A stretch of 41,747 bases of DNA from Deltaproteobacteria bacterium. GTDB lineage: Bacteria; Desulfobacterota; Binatia; UBA9968. The notes under the pieces are model-generated. The model was not told the origin of the DNA and searched no databases. It saw only the letters and a list, made by a program, of their open reading frames with translations. Below, piece after piece: positions 24,305 to 32,606 of this stretch; position 1 is the first letter of the stretch, and each line of letters starts with the position of its first letter. A program made the translations under genes and the position numbers. Location: positions 1 to 41,747 of the forward strand of contig JACQUW010000168.1 of NCBI GenBank assembly GCA_016210115.1, in the 5' to 3' direction.

Positions 24305-25085
24305 TTGTGACCGGAACTACCGCGATGTACAGCAAATTCACAAACAACTCTGCCGTTACGCATAATGTTCACAGATCGAGAACCATTGGGCTTCGTGGCA
24401 ACAGAGCCTGCAAGACCCAAAGCCAGCAGTGAAAACGCTCCGCGCGTAGCGATCGGCACTCATCGGCTTGTAACTATGGAAAAATACGGTAGCGCGTTTT
24501 ATTGCATCCGCAGGATTCATGCCGGGACCTTGGCGCCCTCCGAGTTCTAAGCGATACAACCAAGTCTGTTGAAAAGATGCTCGCGCACTTCGCAAAGGTG
24601 AAAGTCCGCGCGGCAATTTCAACGCATGGCTGCGAAATATCTTTTGGCGCAGGGGGAGCGACGCGCTGCGGATCAAGTGGGAAACCAAACGGCGGCAGCA
24701 ATCATAGCCCGCTGGCTTATCATTGCTGAAAAGAATCGAGACGGATATTTATGGGCACGGCGCTTGCGTGCTATCGAGCAAGCAAGCGCAGGCGTCTCAT
24801 TTCAAACTAAATGGACCCCGTCACGTTGGTAATAGCCGGGGTGACTCGCTCGGTTTACCAGGTGCGAGCGCGACGCTCAGGGAGCCTCCGAGCTTGTCTT
24901 TCTCTTTCGGCGTGTCAAAGTAGGTTCGGTGCGCCTGTTGGCATCTCCAGACATGCGTACCATCGACGCGGCAGGAAGAGAGCGAGAAAATCACCAGTCG
25001 AAAGTTGCACATTGCAACGACCAGGTTAGGTACGCGACTAACGCTGGCACGGCTTGCAATGCCCTCTGTGTGACGGGAGGACCTC
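24305..25085. other. About 780 bases without a recognisable gene
   Basis: Several short open frames exist (for example 24626-24832 plus, 68 codons), but none has a family signature, a signal sequence or a good ribosome site. It may be further decayed sequence of the N-ATPase locus, but I could not identify atpD or atpC pieces. Confidence 0.4.
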
Positions 25086-25586
25086 ATGTATCTGCGCACA
25101 ATTTTGATGGTGTTTATACTGGGCGCCCTGGCGCTGTTTACAGTGGCTAACTGGCACGCCTTTACAAGGCCCACGACGCTTTCTCTGATTGTCGCCAACG
25201 TTGAGGCACCCCTTGGGCTGGTTTTGCTCGGCGTGGTTTTACTGCTCACCGCGTTGTTTTTGATTTACGTCTTATATCTGCAATCATCCGTGCTGTTTGA
25301 AACTCGCCGCCACGCCCGCGAGCTGCACGCCCAGCGCGAGCTGGCCGAACACGCCGAAATCTCGCGCATCCATGAGTTGCGGTCCTTTTTGGAAACCCAG
25401 CTACAAACACTGGGGAAACAGACCGAAATTTCCCGGTCGGAATTGACCGCGCGCTTAGACCGTCTTGAAACCGACTTGCGCCAGTCTATCGAGCAGTGTC
25501 AAAACGCGTTGGCGGCGGCGCTGGCTGAAATAGACGATCATCTCGGTCACGGCAGGGCGCCGTCTGAGTCGCGCAAACTAGCTTAG
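25086..25586 (+). CDS. LapA-like (DUF1049) membrane protein with coiled coil
   Basis: A 166-residue protein with two membrane helices (about 5-22 and 42-66) joined by the short NWHAFTRPTTLSLIV segment characteristic of the LapA/DUF1049 family. A cytoplasmic helical tail follows (ELHAQRELAEHAEISRIHEL..., about 75-155) with heptad character. LapA family proteins are linked to lipopolysaccharide assembly in enterobacteria, but the wider family is of unknown function. GGGAGG five bases before the ATG supports the start. It is followed 70 bases later by the DUF2934 protein in the same direction. Confidence 0.75.
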   Translation: MYLRTILMVFILGALALFTVANWHAFTRPTTLSLIVANVEAPLGLVLLGVVLLLTALFLIYVLYLQSSVLFETRRHARELHAQRELAEHAEISRIHELRSFLETQLQTLGKQTEISRSELTARLDRLETDLRQSIEQCQNALAAALAEIDDHLGHGRAPSESRKLA

Positions 25587-25656
25587 CGGCAACATATTAC
25601 TGACCTGTCATATCCATTAATGTCTAGATAGAGTCTCGCTACGGGGAGGAGATCGC

Positions 25657-26214
25657 ATGAAAAGCAAAGCGACTTATCAAAAACGGATTGAAGCCCAGTT
25701 GGCCAAGTGGAAAACCGCAATTGACGGCCTAAAGACCAAGCTCGAGCAGGCCGAAATGGATAGCGAGGCCAAGCTCAACGACCAACTTGAGCGACTGCAT
25801 GACAAGCGAGCCAGAGCGGAAAAGCTGCTCAAAGAACTCTCCGCGACGAGCCAGGACGCCTGGGAGCAGATCAAGTCGGCCGTGGAACAAGGCTGGAACG
25901 AGATTGCTCGCACGGCAAAGAAGACTATGGCAAAAGTGCGCGAAGCCATTGACCATCCGAACCGTGAGGAGGAGATTCGCCAGATTGCCTATCACCTCTG
26001 GCTAGACGAGGGTTGTCCGCATGGCCGGCATCTCGATCATTGGTTCAAGGCGGAGTCCATCTGGCGTGAACAACAAGCAGCAAAACATCCGGAGAACCCC
26101 CGGTCGGCGAAAGTGAAACAAACACCTACGGCCGCGGCGCCGCAGGCCAAAGGCCGGGCCGCCAAGACCAAGACCGCCAGCCGTAGCCGATCGATTAACC
26201 GCAGCGTGGACTAA
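25657..26214 (+). CDS. Coiled-coil protein with DUF2934 domain
   Basis: A 185-residue soluble protein. Residues 1-100 are a highly charged helical coiled coil (KRIEAQLAKWKTAIDGLKTKLEQ...). Residues about 107-140 are the DUF2934 motif (EIRQIAYHLWLDEGCPHGRHLDHWFKAE, seen as EIRxxAYxLW, GxPxGRxxxHWxxAE), followed by a Lys/Ala/Pro-rich basic tail. DUF2934 has no known biochemical role; it is often found beside stress and carbohydrate-storage genes. GGGGAGGAG before the ATG is a strong ribosome site. The basic tail could bind nucleic acid, but nothing else supports that. Confidence 0.8.
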   Translation: MKSKATYQKRIEAQLAKWKTAIDGLKTKLEQAEMDSEAKLNDQLERLHDKRARAEKLLKELSATSQDAWEQIKSAVEQGWNEIARTAKKTMAKVREAIDHPNREEEIRQIAYHLWLDEGCPHGRHLDHWFKAESIWREQQAAKHPENPRSAKVKQTPTAAAPQAKGRAAKTKTASRSRSINRSVD

Positions 26215-26215
26215 A

Positions 26216-26347
26216 CGTAACGGAAGAATGGCAGGCACTCGGAGAGCCGTCGACGGCGTTCACCCGCTATCGAAAAGGAAGGCGCGGCGGCTCAACTCTG
26301 ATCGCGGAGAGCGAGCGGCTCTCGTCCCGCTTTCCATTCCCGTTACG
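26216..26347. repeat. Inverted repeat bracketing about 100 bases
   Basis: CGTAACGGAAGAATGG (26216-26231) recurs inverted as CCATTCCCGTTACG (26334-26347), 14 of 16 bases pairing with a two-base bulge. The enclosed ~100 bases have no gene. It lies between the convergent DUF2934 and MscS genes and could be the trace of a small mobile element or a long terminator-like fold. Confidence 0.35.
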
Positions 26348-26376
26348 ACAGTGAAATTGCCACTTCGCTCCACGGC

Positions 26377-27309
26377 CTATCCTCCGGCCGCTTCGGAAGC
26401 GCTGTTCTGGATTGCCTTGGAACCTGGCCCTTCATGCACCACGACGTGGAGCGGGAATGGCCCGGTGTGCTTCGGATCTCCTAAATAAATCGTTCTGTGT
26501 GGAAAAGGGATTTCTATGCCGCGCTTGTCGAATTCCTTTTTCAGGCGGCGGTTGAATTCGCGTCCCACCCGCCATTGTTTGATCGGTTTGGTCGCGATCC
26601 GGCACTTGATGAGGACCGCGGAGTCCTCAAAGCTGTCCACCCCGAGCATCTCCAGGGGCTCCAGGATGTCAGGTCCGTACTCGGGATCGTCTTGCAGCTC
26701 GTCAGCAAGCTGTTGGAGGATGGCCATGACTTCGTCGGGATCCTCACGGTAGGACACCCTGACATCGAACACGTAGCGCGAGTAGTCTCGAGTCATATTG
26801 ACGACCCTGTCAATGCTGCCGTTCGGAATGATGTGGACGCTCCCGCTCAAGTCTCTCAGCGTAAGAGTTCGAAATCCCATGGATTCAACCAACCCGCCGT
26901 TGCCCCCGATGGTGACAACATCGCCGATGCGAATCTGATTCTCGATTAATAGGAAAAAACCGGCGATCAGATCCTTGATCAGGCTCTGCGCGCCAAATCC
27001 GACCGCCAGACCGCCGATCCCCGCTGCGGCAAGCAGCGGAGCCAGGTTGATGCCGAGTTGCGCCATCAACTGCATGATGACGATAACCGTAATCAGAGCC
27101 ACAACAACGCTCTGGAGCACTCGCATGCCGGTCTCGATCCGCTTGGACTGCTCGGTCCCGGCGGTCTCTTTGCTAAGGAGAAAGGCGCGAATGCGGTTTA
27201 CGAGAAATTTGTTGGCCCACAGACCGATTCCGGCCAAGATCAGAACAACGCCGGAGCGAGCCAGCGGTTGTAGAATGCTTTCCAAAGATATCTCTTTGAA
27301 GATGTCCAT
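26377..27309 (-). CDS. MscS-family mechanosensitive channel (second copy)
   Basis: A 310-residue small-conductance-type channel. It has three hydrophobic helices, then the pore helix GIGGLAVGFGAQSLIKDLIAGFF, the beta domain (IRIGDVVTIGGNGGLVESMGFRTLTLRDLSGSVHIIPNG, family pattern) and a C-terminal alpha/beta part ending FPHRTIYLG. It differs clearly from the MscS at 16839-17924 and is not a recent duplicate. The ATG at 27309 has GGAGGT seven bases upstream; an ATG at 27315 is too close to that site. It converges on the DUF2934 gene. Confidence 0.93.
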   Translation of the reverse strand: MDIFKEISLESILQPLARSGVVLILAGIGLWANKFLVNRIRAFLLSKETAGTEQSKRIETGMRVLQSVVVALITVIVIMQLMAQLGINLAPLLAAAGIGGLAVGFGAQSLIKDLIAGFFLLIENQIRIGDVVTIGGNGGLVESMGFRTLTLRDLSGSVHIIPNGSIDRVVNMTRDYSRYVFDVRVSYREDPDEVMAILQQLADELQDDPEYGPDILEPLEMLGVDSFEDSAVLIKCRIATKPIKQWRVGREFNRRLKKEFDKRGIEIPFPHRTIYLGDPKHTGPFPLHVVVHEGPGSKAIQNSASEAAGG

Positions 27310-27438
27310 TATCATTACCTCCGTCGGACGGATTCATATCACATGAGGCTCTGAGAGGCTGCCGGTTCGGCAACACCGGTCGGCCAAGTCCCCGGAGAAG
27401 TAAAAACGGTGGAAAGAATTCACGAAGACCGGGTTGGA

Positions 27439-27550
27439 TCAGAACCGGTAGCTCGCCGCGATCCTGTCCGCGTCGGCATGCGCGCGGCCGGGACGGTCAC
27501 GACTGGCTGACCTTCTTGCGAGCCAGCTCACTGAGATCGTCAAGCGACTT
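27439..27550 (-). pseudogene. Decayed 3' end of a baeRF3 gene
   Basis: Read across three frames this gives LDDLSELARKK, VVTVPAARMPTRTG and IAASYRF-stop. It matches the end of the gene at 41217 (LDDLGELVLKK, IVIVPAERMPTRTG, IAAIYRF-stop), and the DNA is also visibly similar (AACCGGTAG, GCGTCGGCAT, CGGCCGGGAC shared). Two frameshifts are needed. It sits just behind zwf and is what remains of a second bacterial eRF1-like (baeRF family 3) gene. Confidence 0.7.
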
Positions 27551-27552
27551 AT

Positions 27553-28920
27553 TTAGCTTACCGCAGGTCCGTCAGAGCCGGCCGGATATTCAAGCAGCGG
27601 CACATCTCCCTTGCGCCACGCTTCCAGAATCGGCTCCACGATGCGCCAGGACTCCTCCGCCTCGTCGTCGCGAATCGAAAGAGTCAGGTCTCCTCTCAGC
27701 AGATCCAGCAACAGTCGCCCGTAGGCGGATATCTCCTGGGGCGCAAGCGCCGTGTCAAGCTCGACATATTCCAAATTAAACGGATCGCCCGGACCGTTAA
27801 TGTTCACGCCCAAGGCCATGCGGTCTGGATTCAACTCCAGTCGTAAAACGTTCATGCGCGGCTCCGCCTGCTGCGGGAACGCGAGATGAGGAACCGGTTT
27901 GAAATGGATGGCGATTTCCATGCGATCTCTGCCGAGAGCCTTGCCTGAGCGCAGCGAGAACGGAACACCGGCCCAGCGCCAGTTGTCGACCGATAAAGTG
28001 ACCTGCGCGAAAGTCTCAGTTCCCCGCGTGGGATCTACCCCCGCCTCGTCGACATACGCCGGAACCTCCCGGGATCCAATACGGCCCGCGCTGTAGCGGC
28101 CCCGGATTGTGCATCGCCGTATCTCGTCGGGCAAGAGACGGCGCACCGCGCGCAAGAAAGCCACTTTGTACCCGCGCAAGTCCTGCTCGTCAAAGCTCGG
28201 AGGAGCTTCCATTCCCGCCAGGCATAGCAACTGCAGCAGGTGATTTTGCAGCATGTCTCGCAGCGCCCCCGTGGAATCGTAGAAACCAACCCGCCCTTCA
28301 ACCGTAAGAGTCTCGTCCCAGGTGATCTCGATGCGCTCGATGTGCTGGCAGTTCCACACGGGTTCAAAGACCCGGTTGCCGAAACGCAGCCCAAGGATAT
28401 TTTGCACGGTTTGTTTTCCCAGAAAATGGTCCATTCGGAATATGCTCTGCTCTGGAAATGCGCTGTGGAGCAATCGGTTCAAACGGCGGGTCGAGCCAAA
28501 ATCGACGCCGAAGGGTTTTTCCACGACGATCCTGCTTCCCGGCAAAACTCCAGCCGCTACGATAGATTGCGCGGCAGACGACAACACCCTGGGCGGCAGC
28601 GCGAGGTAGAGCACAGCGGGCTCCTTAACCGATGCTATGGCAGCCTTCACCTCTTCCGGTTTGGTTACGTCGGCCCTTCGATAATCAAGCGATGCGATGA
28701 GCGCCTCTCGCGACTCAATGGGCACCTGCGCGGCGTACTGATCGAGTTTCAGGCGGACATATTTGCGAAAGTAAGCAGGGCCCCAGGCTTCGGGCGCTAT
28801 GCCGGTCACTCGAAGATCAAGCGGCAGCATGCGCGCTTGGTGAAGCTGCGCAAGCGTCGGCAGGAGATACCGGGAGGTGAGATCCCCTGAAGCCCCGAAA
28901 ATGACGAAATACCGAATCAT
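27553..28920 (-). CDS. zwf: Glucose-6-phosphate 1-dehydrogenase
   Basis: A 455-residue cytosolic enzyme that oxidises glucose-6-phosphate to 6-phosphogluconolactone with NAD(P)+. The N-terminal Rossmann motif is FGASGDLTSRYLLPTL. The active-site block is FRMDHFLGKQTVQN (the His/Lys pair of the RIDHYLGKE signature, with Met and Phe substitutions). Further conserved parts are FEPVWNCQHIERIEI, PFSLRSGKAL and LLLDLLRGD. The start ATG overlaps the stop of the GH15 gene as ATGA, so the two are translationally coupled: the glucanase would free glucose units and Zwf would feed them, after phosphorylation, into the pentose-phosphate and phosphoketolase routes. Confidence 0.95.
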   Translation of the reverse strand: MIRYFVIFGASGDLTSRYLLPTLAQLHQARMLPLDLRVTGIAPEAWGPAYFRKYVRLKLDQYAAQVPIESREALIASLDYRRADVTKPEEVKAAIASVKEPAVLYLALPPRVLSSAAQSIVAAGVLPGSRIVVEKPFGVDFGSTRRLNRLLHSAFPEQSIFRMDHFLGKQTVQNILGLRFGNRVFEPVWNCQHIERIEITWDETLTVEGRVGFYDSTGALRDMLQNHLLQLLCLAGMEAPPSFDEQDLRGYKVAFLRAVRRLLPDEIRRCTIRGRYSAGRIGSREVPAYVDEAGVDPTRGTETFAQVTLSVDNWRWAGVPFSLRSGKALGRDRMEIAIHFKPVPHLAFPQQAEPRMNVLRLELNPDRMALGVNINGPGDPFNLEYVELDTALAPQEISAYGRLLLDLLRGDLTLSIRDDEAEESWRIVEPILEAWRKGDVPLLEYPAGSDGPAVS

Positions 28921-30743
28921 GACGGCCGCGCTTCCTGCGTTAGACGAGACAAATTCACACCGCTGGAAATTACGCCGATATGGCTGAAGGCCTGCGGGTA
29001 GTTGCCGAGGAAAGCGCCGGTGCTTGGATCGATTTCCTCGGGAAGCAACCCCAGGGAACCCGCCCGCGCACAGAGAGAGCGATACATTTCCAGGGCCTCT
29101 TCAATCCGCCCCTGGTAGGCCAGATTATCCACCATCCAGAAGCTGCAAAGAAGAAATGCTCCCTCGTGACCCGGAAGCCCATCGGGCGACTCCTGAGGAA
29201 GATAGCGGTAGAGAAGCCCGTTGCCCGCGGCTAGCCTTTCCGCGATGGCCGCCGCGGTAGCAACCATCCTAGGATCATCAGCGGGAACCACCCGGCGAAG
29301 CGGCAAAGAAAGAAGGCTTGCGTCGAGGCCTCCGCCCCCAAGATGTTCCGTGAGCGACTGGATCTGGTCGTCCCACGCCAGCTCCAGAATGGCGTTTCGG
29401 ATGTGGATCGATGCGTCTGTCCAAGCTTCGGACTCCCCCTCCAGCTTGAAACGTCTCGCCAAGCGCGCGCCACGATCCAACGCCACCTGACAGAGAGCGG
29501 CGGAATAGGTGAATGGCCGGCCCGAAGTTCTAACTTCCCAGATGCCGTGATCGGGTTTTTGCCACTCTGAACGCGCCGCCTTCACCAAGCCCTTCAATCT
29601 CATCCAGAGGACATCATCAATTTCTCCGCCATGGGCCGTCCATTGATAAGCACAATCCAAAATTTCTCCGTAAACATCATGCTGCCACTGCTCGGCTGCG
29701 GCATTACCCCAGCGCACGGGTGAAGATCCCCGGTAGCCTTCCAGCTCAGGGTCTTCCGTCTCGGGTTGTGGCTGGCGTCCGTCAAGATTGTAGAGCACCC
29801 TGGGACGTTCTCCTGATTCCACCGCATCGAGGACCCATCCGAGAAATCGTTCAGCTTCGACGTTAAACCCAATCCGGCGAAGAGCGTAGACCGAAAAGGC
29901 CGCGTCCCGAATCCAGGAGTATCGGTAATCCCAATTTCGCGAGCCGCCGATAGCCTCGGGAAGCGACGAAGTGGGGGCCGCCAGAATCGCGCCGTTGGGC
30001 GTATAGTCCAGGAGCTTTAGCGTTATCGCCGAGCGGCGCACGAGTGACTCCTCCGGACCTTCATATTGAAAGCGATGCATCCAACGGCGCCATGCGCGAA
30101 GCGTTTCTCCTAAAAGCTCTTCCGGGGAAAGATGGGCATGGCTCGGGAGGCCTGAGCCCCAGCGCAAGGTGAGTTGGAAGCGCTCACCGCTGCTCAAATC
30201 GAGCCAATTGTTGAGGCCTTGCAGCGGCCGCGGGTAGGTGGAATAAAGTTGCATCTCGATGTCCGGGCGAGAAGGGCAACGGAGCCGTAAACCTTCCCGG
30301 CGCGGTTCGGCCTGAACTTCGCCCCTGGGCTCAATCTCGATGCGCAAGCGCACCCGCCCATCTAGAACACTCACCGAACGCAGCAATTCACAACGGCCTG
30401 CGGCGACGTCCTCGCTCAGGTCGGCTCCGGACCGCAGCGTGAGCGCGTCGCTAAGACGGACCAAACCGGAAGGGCAGCGCATTTCGGTGACAAGGACTCC
30501 GGTATCCTTCTCGTAGAACTGGCGCGATTCGACCAGACTGTCGGGTGCTACGGTAAACGATCCGCCGCGTTTGGTGTCGAGAATGGAACAAAAAAGAGGA
30601 GGCGAATCAAAGCGCGGGACACACATCCACGAAATCGCCCCGTCGCGGCCCACGAGCGCTGCAGTCGTGCCATCGCCGATCAACCCGTGGTCTTCAATCG
30701 GCAGGTAACCGTCAAAACGATGAATCGGCGTAAATGGCGGCAC
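28917..30743 (-). CDS. Glycoside hydrolase family 15 (glucoamylase/trehalase type)
   Basis: A 608-residue cytosolic enzyme without signal peptide. An N-terminal beta-sandwich of the GH15/TreH type (YLPIEDHGLIGDGTTAALVGRDGAISWMCVPRFDSPP, seen in blocks; about 1-200) precedes an (alpha/alpha)6 barrel (about 220-600) with GGSRNWDYRYSWIRDAAF, YRGSSPVRWGNAAAEQWQHDVYGE and a late acidic segment PEEIDPSTGAFLGNYPQAFSHIG, which holds the catalytic base Glu. Members hydrolyse alpha-glucans or trehalose; several actinobacterial relatives are trehalases, so trehalose made by the TreT-like enzyme is a possible substrate. Start is a GTG at 30743 with a poor ribosome site. The stop overlaps the zwf start (ATGA). 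Confidence 0.93.
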   Translation of the reverse strand: MPPFTPIHRFDGYLPIEDHGLIGDGTTAALVGRDGAISWMCVPRFDSPPLFCSILDTKRGGSFTVAPDSLVESRQFYEKDTGVLVTEMRCPSGLVRLSDALTLRSGADLSEDVAAGRCELLRSVSVLDGRVRLRIEIEPRGEVQAEPRREGLRLRCPSRPDIEMQLYSTYPRPLQGLNNWLDLSSGERFQLTLRWGSGLPSHAHLSPEELLGETLRAWRRWMHRFQYEGPEESLVRRSAITLKLLDYTPNGAILAAPTSSLPEAIGGSRNWDYRYSWIRDAAFSVYALRRIGFNVEAERFLGWVLDAVESGERPRVLYNLDGRQPQPETEDPELEGYRGSSPVRWGNAAAEQWQHDVYGEILDCAYQWTAHGGEIDDVLWMRLKGLVKAARSEWQKPDHGIWEVRTSGRPFTYSAALCQVALDRGARLARRFKLEGESEAWTDASIHIRNAILELAWDDQIQSLTEHLGGGGLDASLLSLPLRRVVPADDPRMVATAAAIAERLAAGNGLLYRYLPQESPDGLPGHEGAFLLCSFWMVDNLAYQGRIEEALEMYRSLCARAGSLGLLPEEIDPSTGAFLGNYPQAFSHIGVISSGVNLSRLTQEARPS

Positions 30744-30934
30744 TGGGATGGATTCGGCGTCTAAGTTGGGAAAACTCGTCCTTTAAACCGTTGGCTTCCT
30801 ACTATCTCCCCTTTGTAATATCACGGAAATACGTTTATCCAAAAAGAGGATGTTTTGCTCGGGGCCGCCACGAGGGCTGCTCAATTCCGACGCGCGCCAC
30901 CTTTAAATCATATTTTCATTAGGAGCACCAAATA

Positions 30935-31579
30935 ATGCCTGCGGATATGACACCACATTTCGTTCGGCGGACATTTCTCGCCGGTTTGCTCATCCTTTTA
31001 CCTTTGTTTATCACCTATATGCTCATTGCGTTTCTGTTCAATATCTTTACCGGAGTCGGCGCCCCGCTGGTTGCGGGATTCCTCGGAATCATCGGGGCCA
31101 ACAGTTTGGCCTATCCGCTGGTATCAGTTATCAATCTCCTGCTTTCTCTCGCAGTGATATTTCTTCTCGGATTGGTCGGAACCAATATTCTCGGCCGGCA
31201 GATGCTCGCGCGATTCGAGTCATTGCTATTGAGAGTCCCGTTAGTCAAGACTATCTATAGCAGCGCAAAACAGGTGGTGGAAACGTTTCAGACGCCAGGA
31301 GGGAGCTTTCAGCGCGTCGTTCTGATCCAGTATCCCCGTCAGGGCGTCTGGAGCATCGGCTTGGTGGCAACCGAGCGCGTGGATACTCTCAACCTGGTGC
31401 CCGGCAACAAGGTCCTCGCTGTTTTTGTCCCGACCACTCCCAATCCGACATCGGGGTACCTTGTCATTGTCTCTCCCGAGGATGTCATCGATGTGGATTT
31501 CACGGTCGAGGAAGCGTTTAAGTTTATCGTATCCGGAGGCATCGTCGGGAAAGACTTCGCCGCGCCGGTAGCTCTTTGA
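30935..31579 (+). CDS. DUF502 family membrane protein
   Basis: A 214-residue protein with two membrane helices (about 13-40, FLAGLLILLPLFITYMLIAF, and about 60-85) and a soluble C-terminal part with the family's typical blocks PLVKTIYSSAKQVVETF, FQRVVLIQYPRQGVWSIGLVA, VFVPTTPNPTSGYLVIVSPEDV and MTVEEAFKFIVSGG-like VEEAFKFIVSGG. Function is unknown, though plant homologues are membrane-trafficking or stress related. An AGGAG lies nine bases before the ATG. It faces away from the GH15 gene across 190 bases, which should hold both promoters. The stop lies in a short TTTGATC/GATCAAA palindrome without a U-tract. Confidence 0.88.
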   Translation: MPADMTPHFVRRTFLAGLLILLPLFITYMLIAFLFNIFTGVGAPLVAGFLGIIGANSLAYPLVSVINLLLSLAVIFLLGLVGTNILGRQMLARFESLLLRVPLVKTIYSSAKQVVETFQTPGGSFQRVVLIQYPRQGVWSIGLVATERVDTLNLVPGNKVLAVFVPTTPNPTSGYLVIVSPEDVIDVDFTVEEAFKFIVSGGIVGKDFAAPVAL

Positions 31580-31699
31580 TCGAGATCAAAATTGACGGAA
31601 TGCTTCCAAAGCTTTTCCAAATTCAGATATGCTGACGAGAACCTTCCCGGTGCCACTATCGGAAAGGGGTCATCACACCAACATAAAATATCGGCGAAT

Positions 31700-31963
31700 C
31701 AAACCCGACGTTCGCCAAGTACGGGCCTGCCCAACCCATTGTCGCGGTTACTCCTCACCTGCAAACCGTGCGGGGGCTCATGCTTGTATGGGGTGTCCGG
31801 CCGTTTCTCACTGAGGAATTCACCTCAACCGATGCAATGATTAAAGCCGCGACGGACCTTGTTCGCGACAAAAGATCATCGCGCCCGAGATAAGGCGGTG
31901 ATTGTGTCCGGCCCGCCTGACAAGGGAGAAACAGACTTCTTCCGCTTTATCACCGGTTATTAA
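31700..31963 (+). pseudogene. Remnant of pyruvate kinase C-terminal domain
   Basis: One frame gives KYGPAQPIVAVTPHLQT and VRGLMLVWGVRPFLTEEF, then STDAMIKAATDLVRDK. After a frameshift near 31876, another frame gives DKAVIVSGPPDKGETDFFRFITGY-stop. These are the successive blocks of the pyruvate kinase C-terminal domain (PIIAVTP, LVWGVxPxL, D-x-VVIxxGxPxGxxGxTN). No start codon or catalytic barrel is present, so this is a decayed 3' fragment. Confidence 0.65.
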
Positions 31964-32216
31964 GGGTCTCAGAATTGACTTAACATGAATCTCGAAATCT
32001 CCCCTGTCCCCTCTTTTTCAAAGAGGGGAACTCCTCCCTTTGGCTCCGCCAGAGGACGGATCAGCCAAATCTTTAAGGCTGAAAAGGGAGGAGGGGAGGG
32101 ATTTTTCGGACAATGTACAGACTATTACAAGACTGTTAATAAGATCTCACCGGGCCCTTTCCTTCACCGCAAATTTCCCGTCTAGTGGTGCGATCTCCCT
32201 TGAACCGTTCAGCCTT
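31964..32216. repeat. Nested palindromic repeat (about 31998-32100)
   Basis: A perfect nine-base-pair hairpin CCCCTCTTT-TTC-AAAGAGGGG (32008-32028) stands beside an 11-base inverted pair CTCCTCCCTTT (32031-32041) and AAAGGGAGGAG (32083-32093) that encloses TGGCT/AGCCA. It looks like the dispersed repeat in environmental genomes whose translation gives PPLxPLF-like strings. Open frames across it are not genes. Nothing else is seen up to 32216. Confidence 0.55.
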
Positions 32217-32597
32217 TTAACCGTCTCCTGGTCCTGTTGTCTGTCGCCCTGTTGTCCTCTCCTCTGGTTGGGAAGCGCGGCAGGGCCCCAGGATCGTCAT
32301 GAGAACGATTCCGCGCCGGAGATCCGCTTTTGTTCTGAAGAGCAATTTTTTGGAAAAACGACTGTGCCGCGCGGCTGCCAGGGGCGTTTCCCGGCCCTGA
32401 ATTCGATCTCGTGTAGGTTGCGGCGCAGCGGGACGCGGCGCGCTCAGCGGCGCCCGGCGGCGCGCTTCGCGCGCCGGTTGAGGCGGCGGCGGTTCGGTTC
32501 CCGGCCGCCGCTGCACTCGATGCAGGATCCAGTTGAGGAGCGGCAGCAGGAGAAAGACAGCAACGACAAGCAGTTGTTCCAACGCTATGTCTTTCAT
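32217..32597 (-). CDS. Small membrane protein behind floA
   Basis: A 126-residue protein: one N-terminal membrane helix (about residues 8-26, LLVVAVFLLLPLLNWIL), then a Pro/Arg/Ala-rich, strongly basic region of low complexity. No family recognised. The start is ten bases behind the floA stop in the same direction, so it is probably the third gene of the nfeD-floA operon and may be a FloA partner. The C-terminal half (after about residue 70) has unusual composition and could be out-of-frame sequence; the first 60 residues are the most credible. Confidence 0.55.
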   Translation of the reverse strand: MKDIALEQLLVVAVFLLLPLLNWILHRVQRRPGTEPPPPQPAREARRRAPLSAPRPAAPQPTRDRIQGRETPLAAARHSRFSKKLLFRTKADLRRGIVLMTILGPCRASQPEERTTGRQTTGPGDG

Positions 32598-32606
32598 TTT
32601 TTGGCC

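Noticed and set aside
31575..31590. TTTGATC/GATCAAA palindrome as a terminator of the DUF502 gene
   Set aside because: The loop is only two bases and there is no U-tract.
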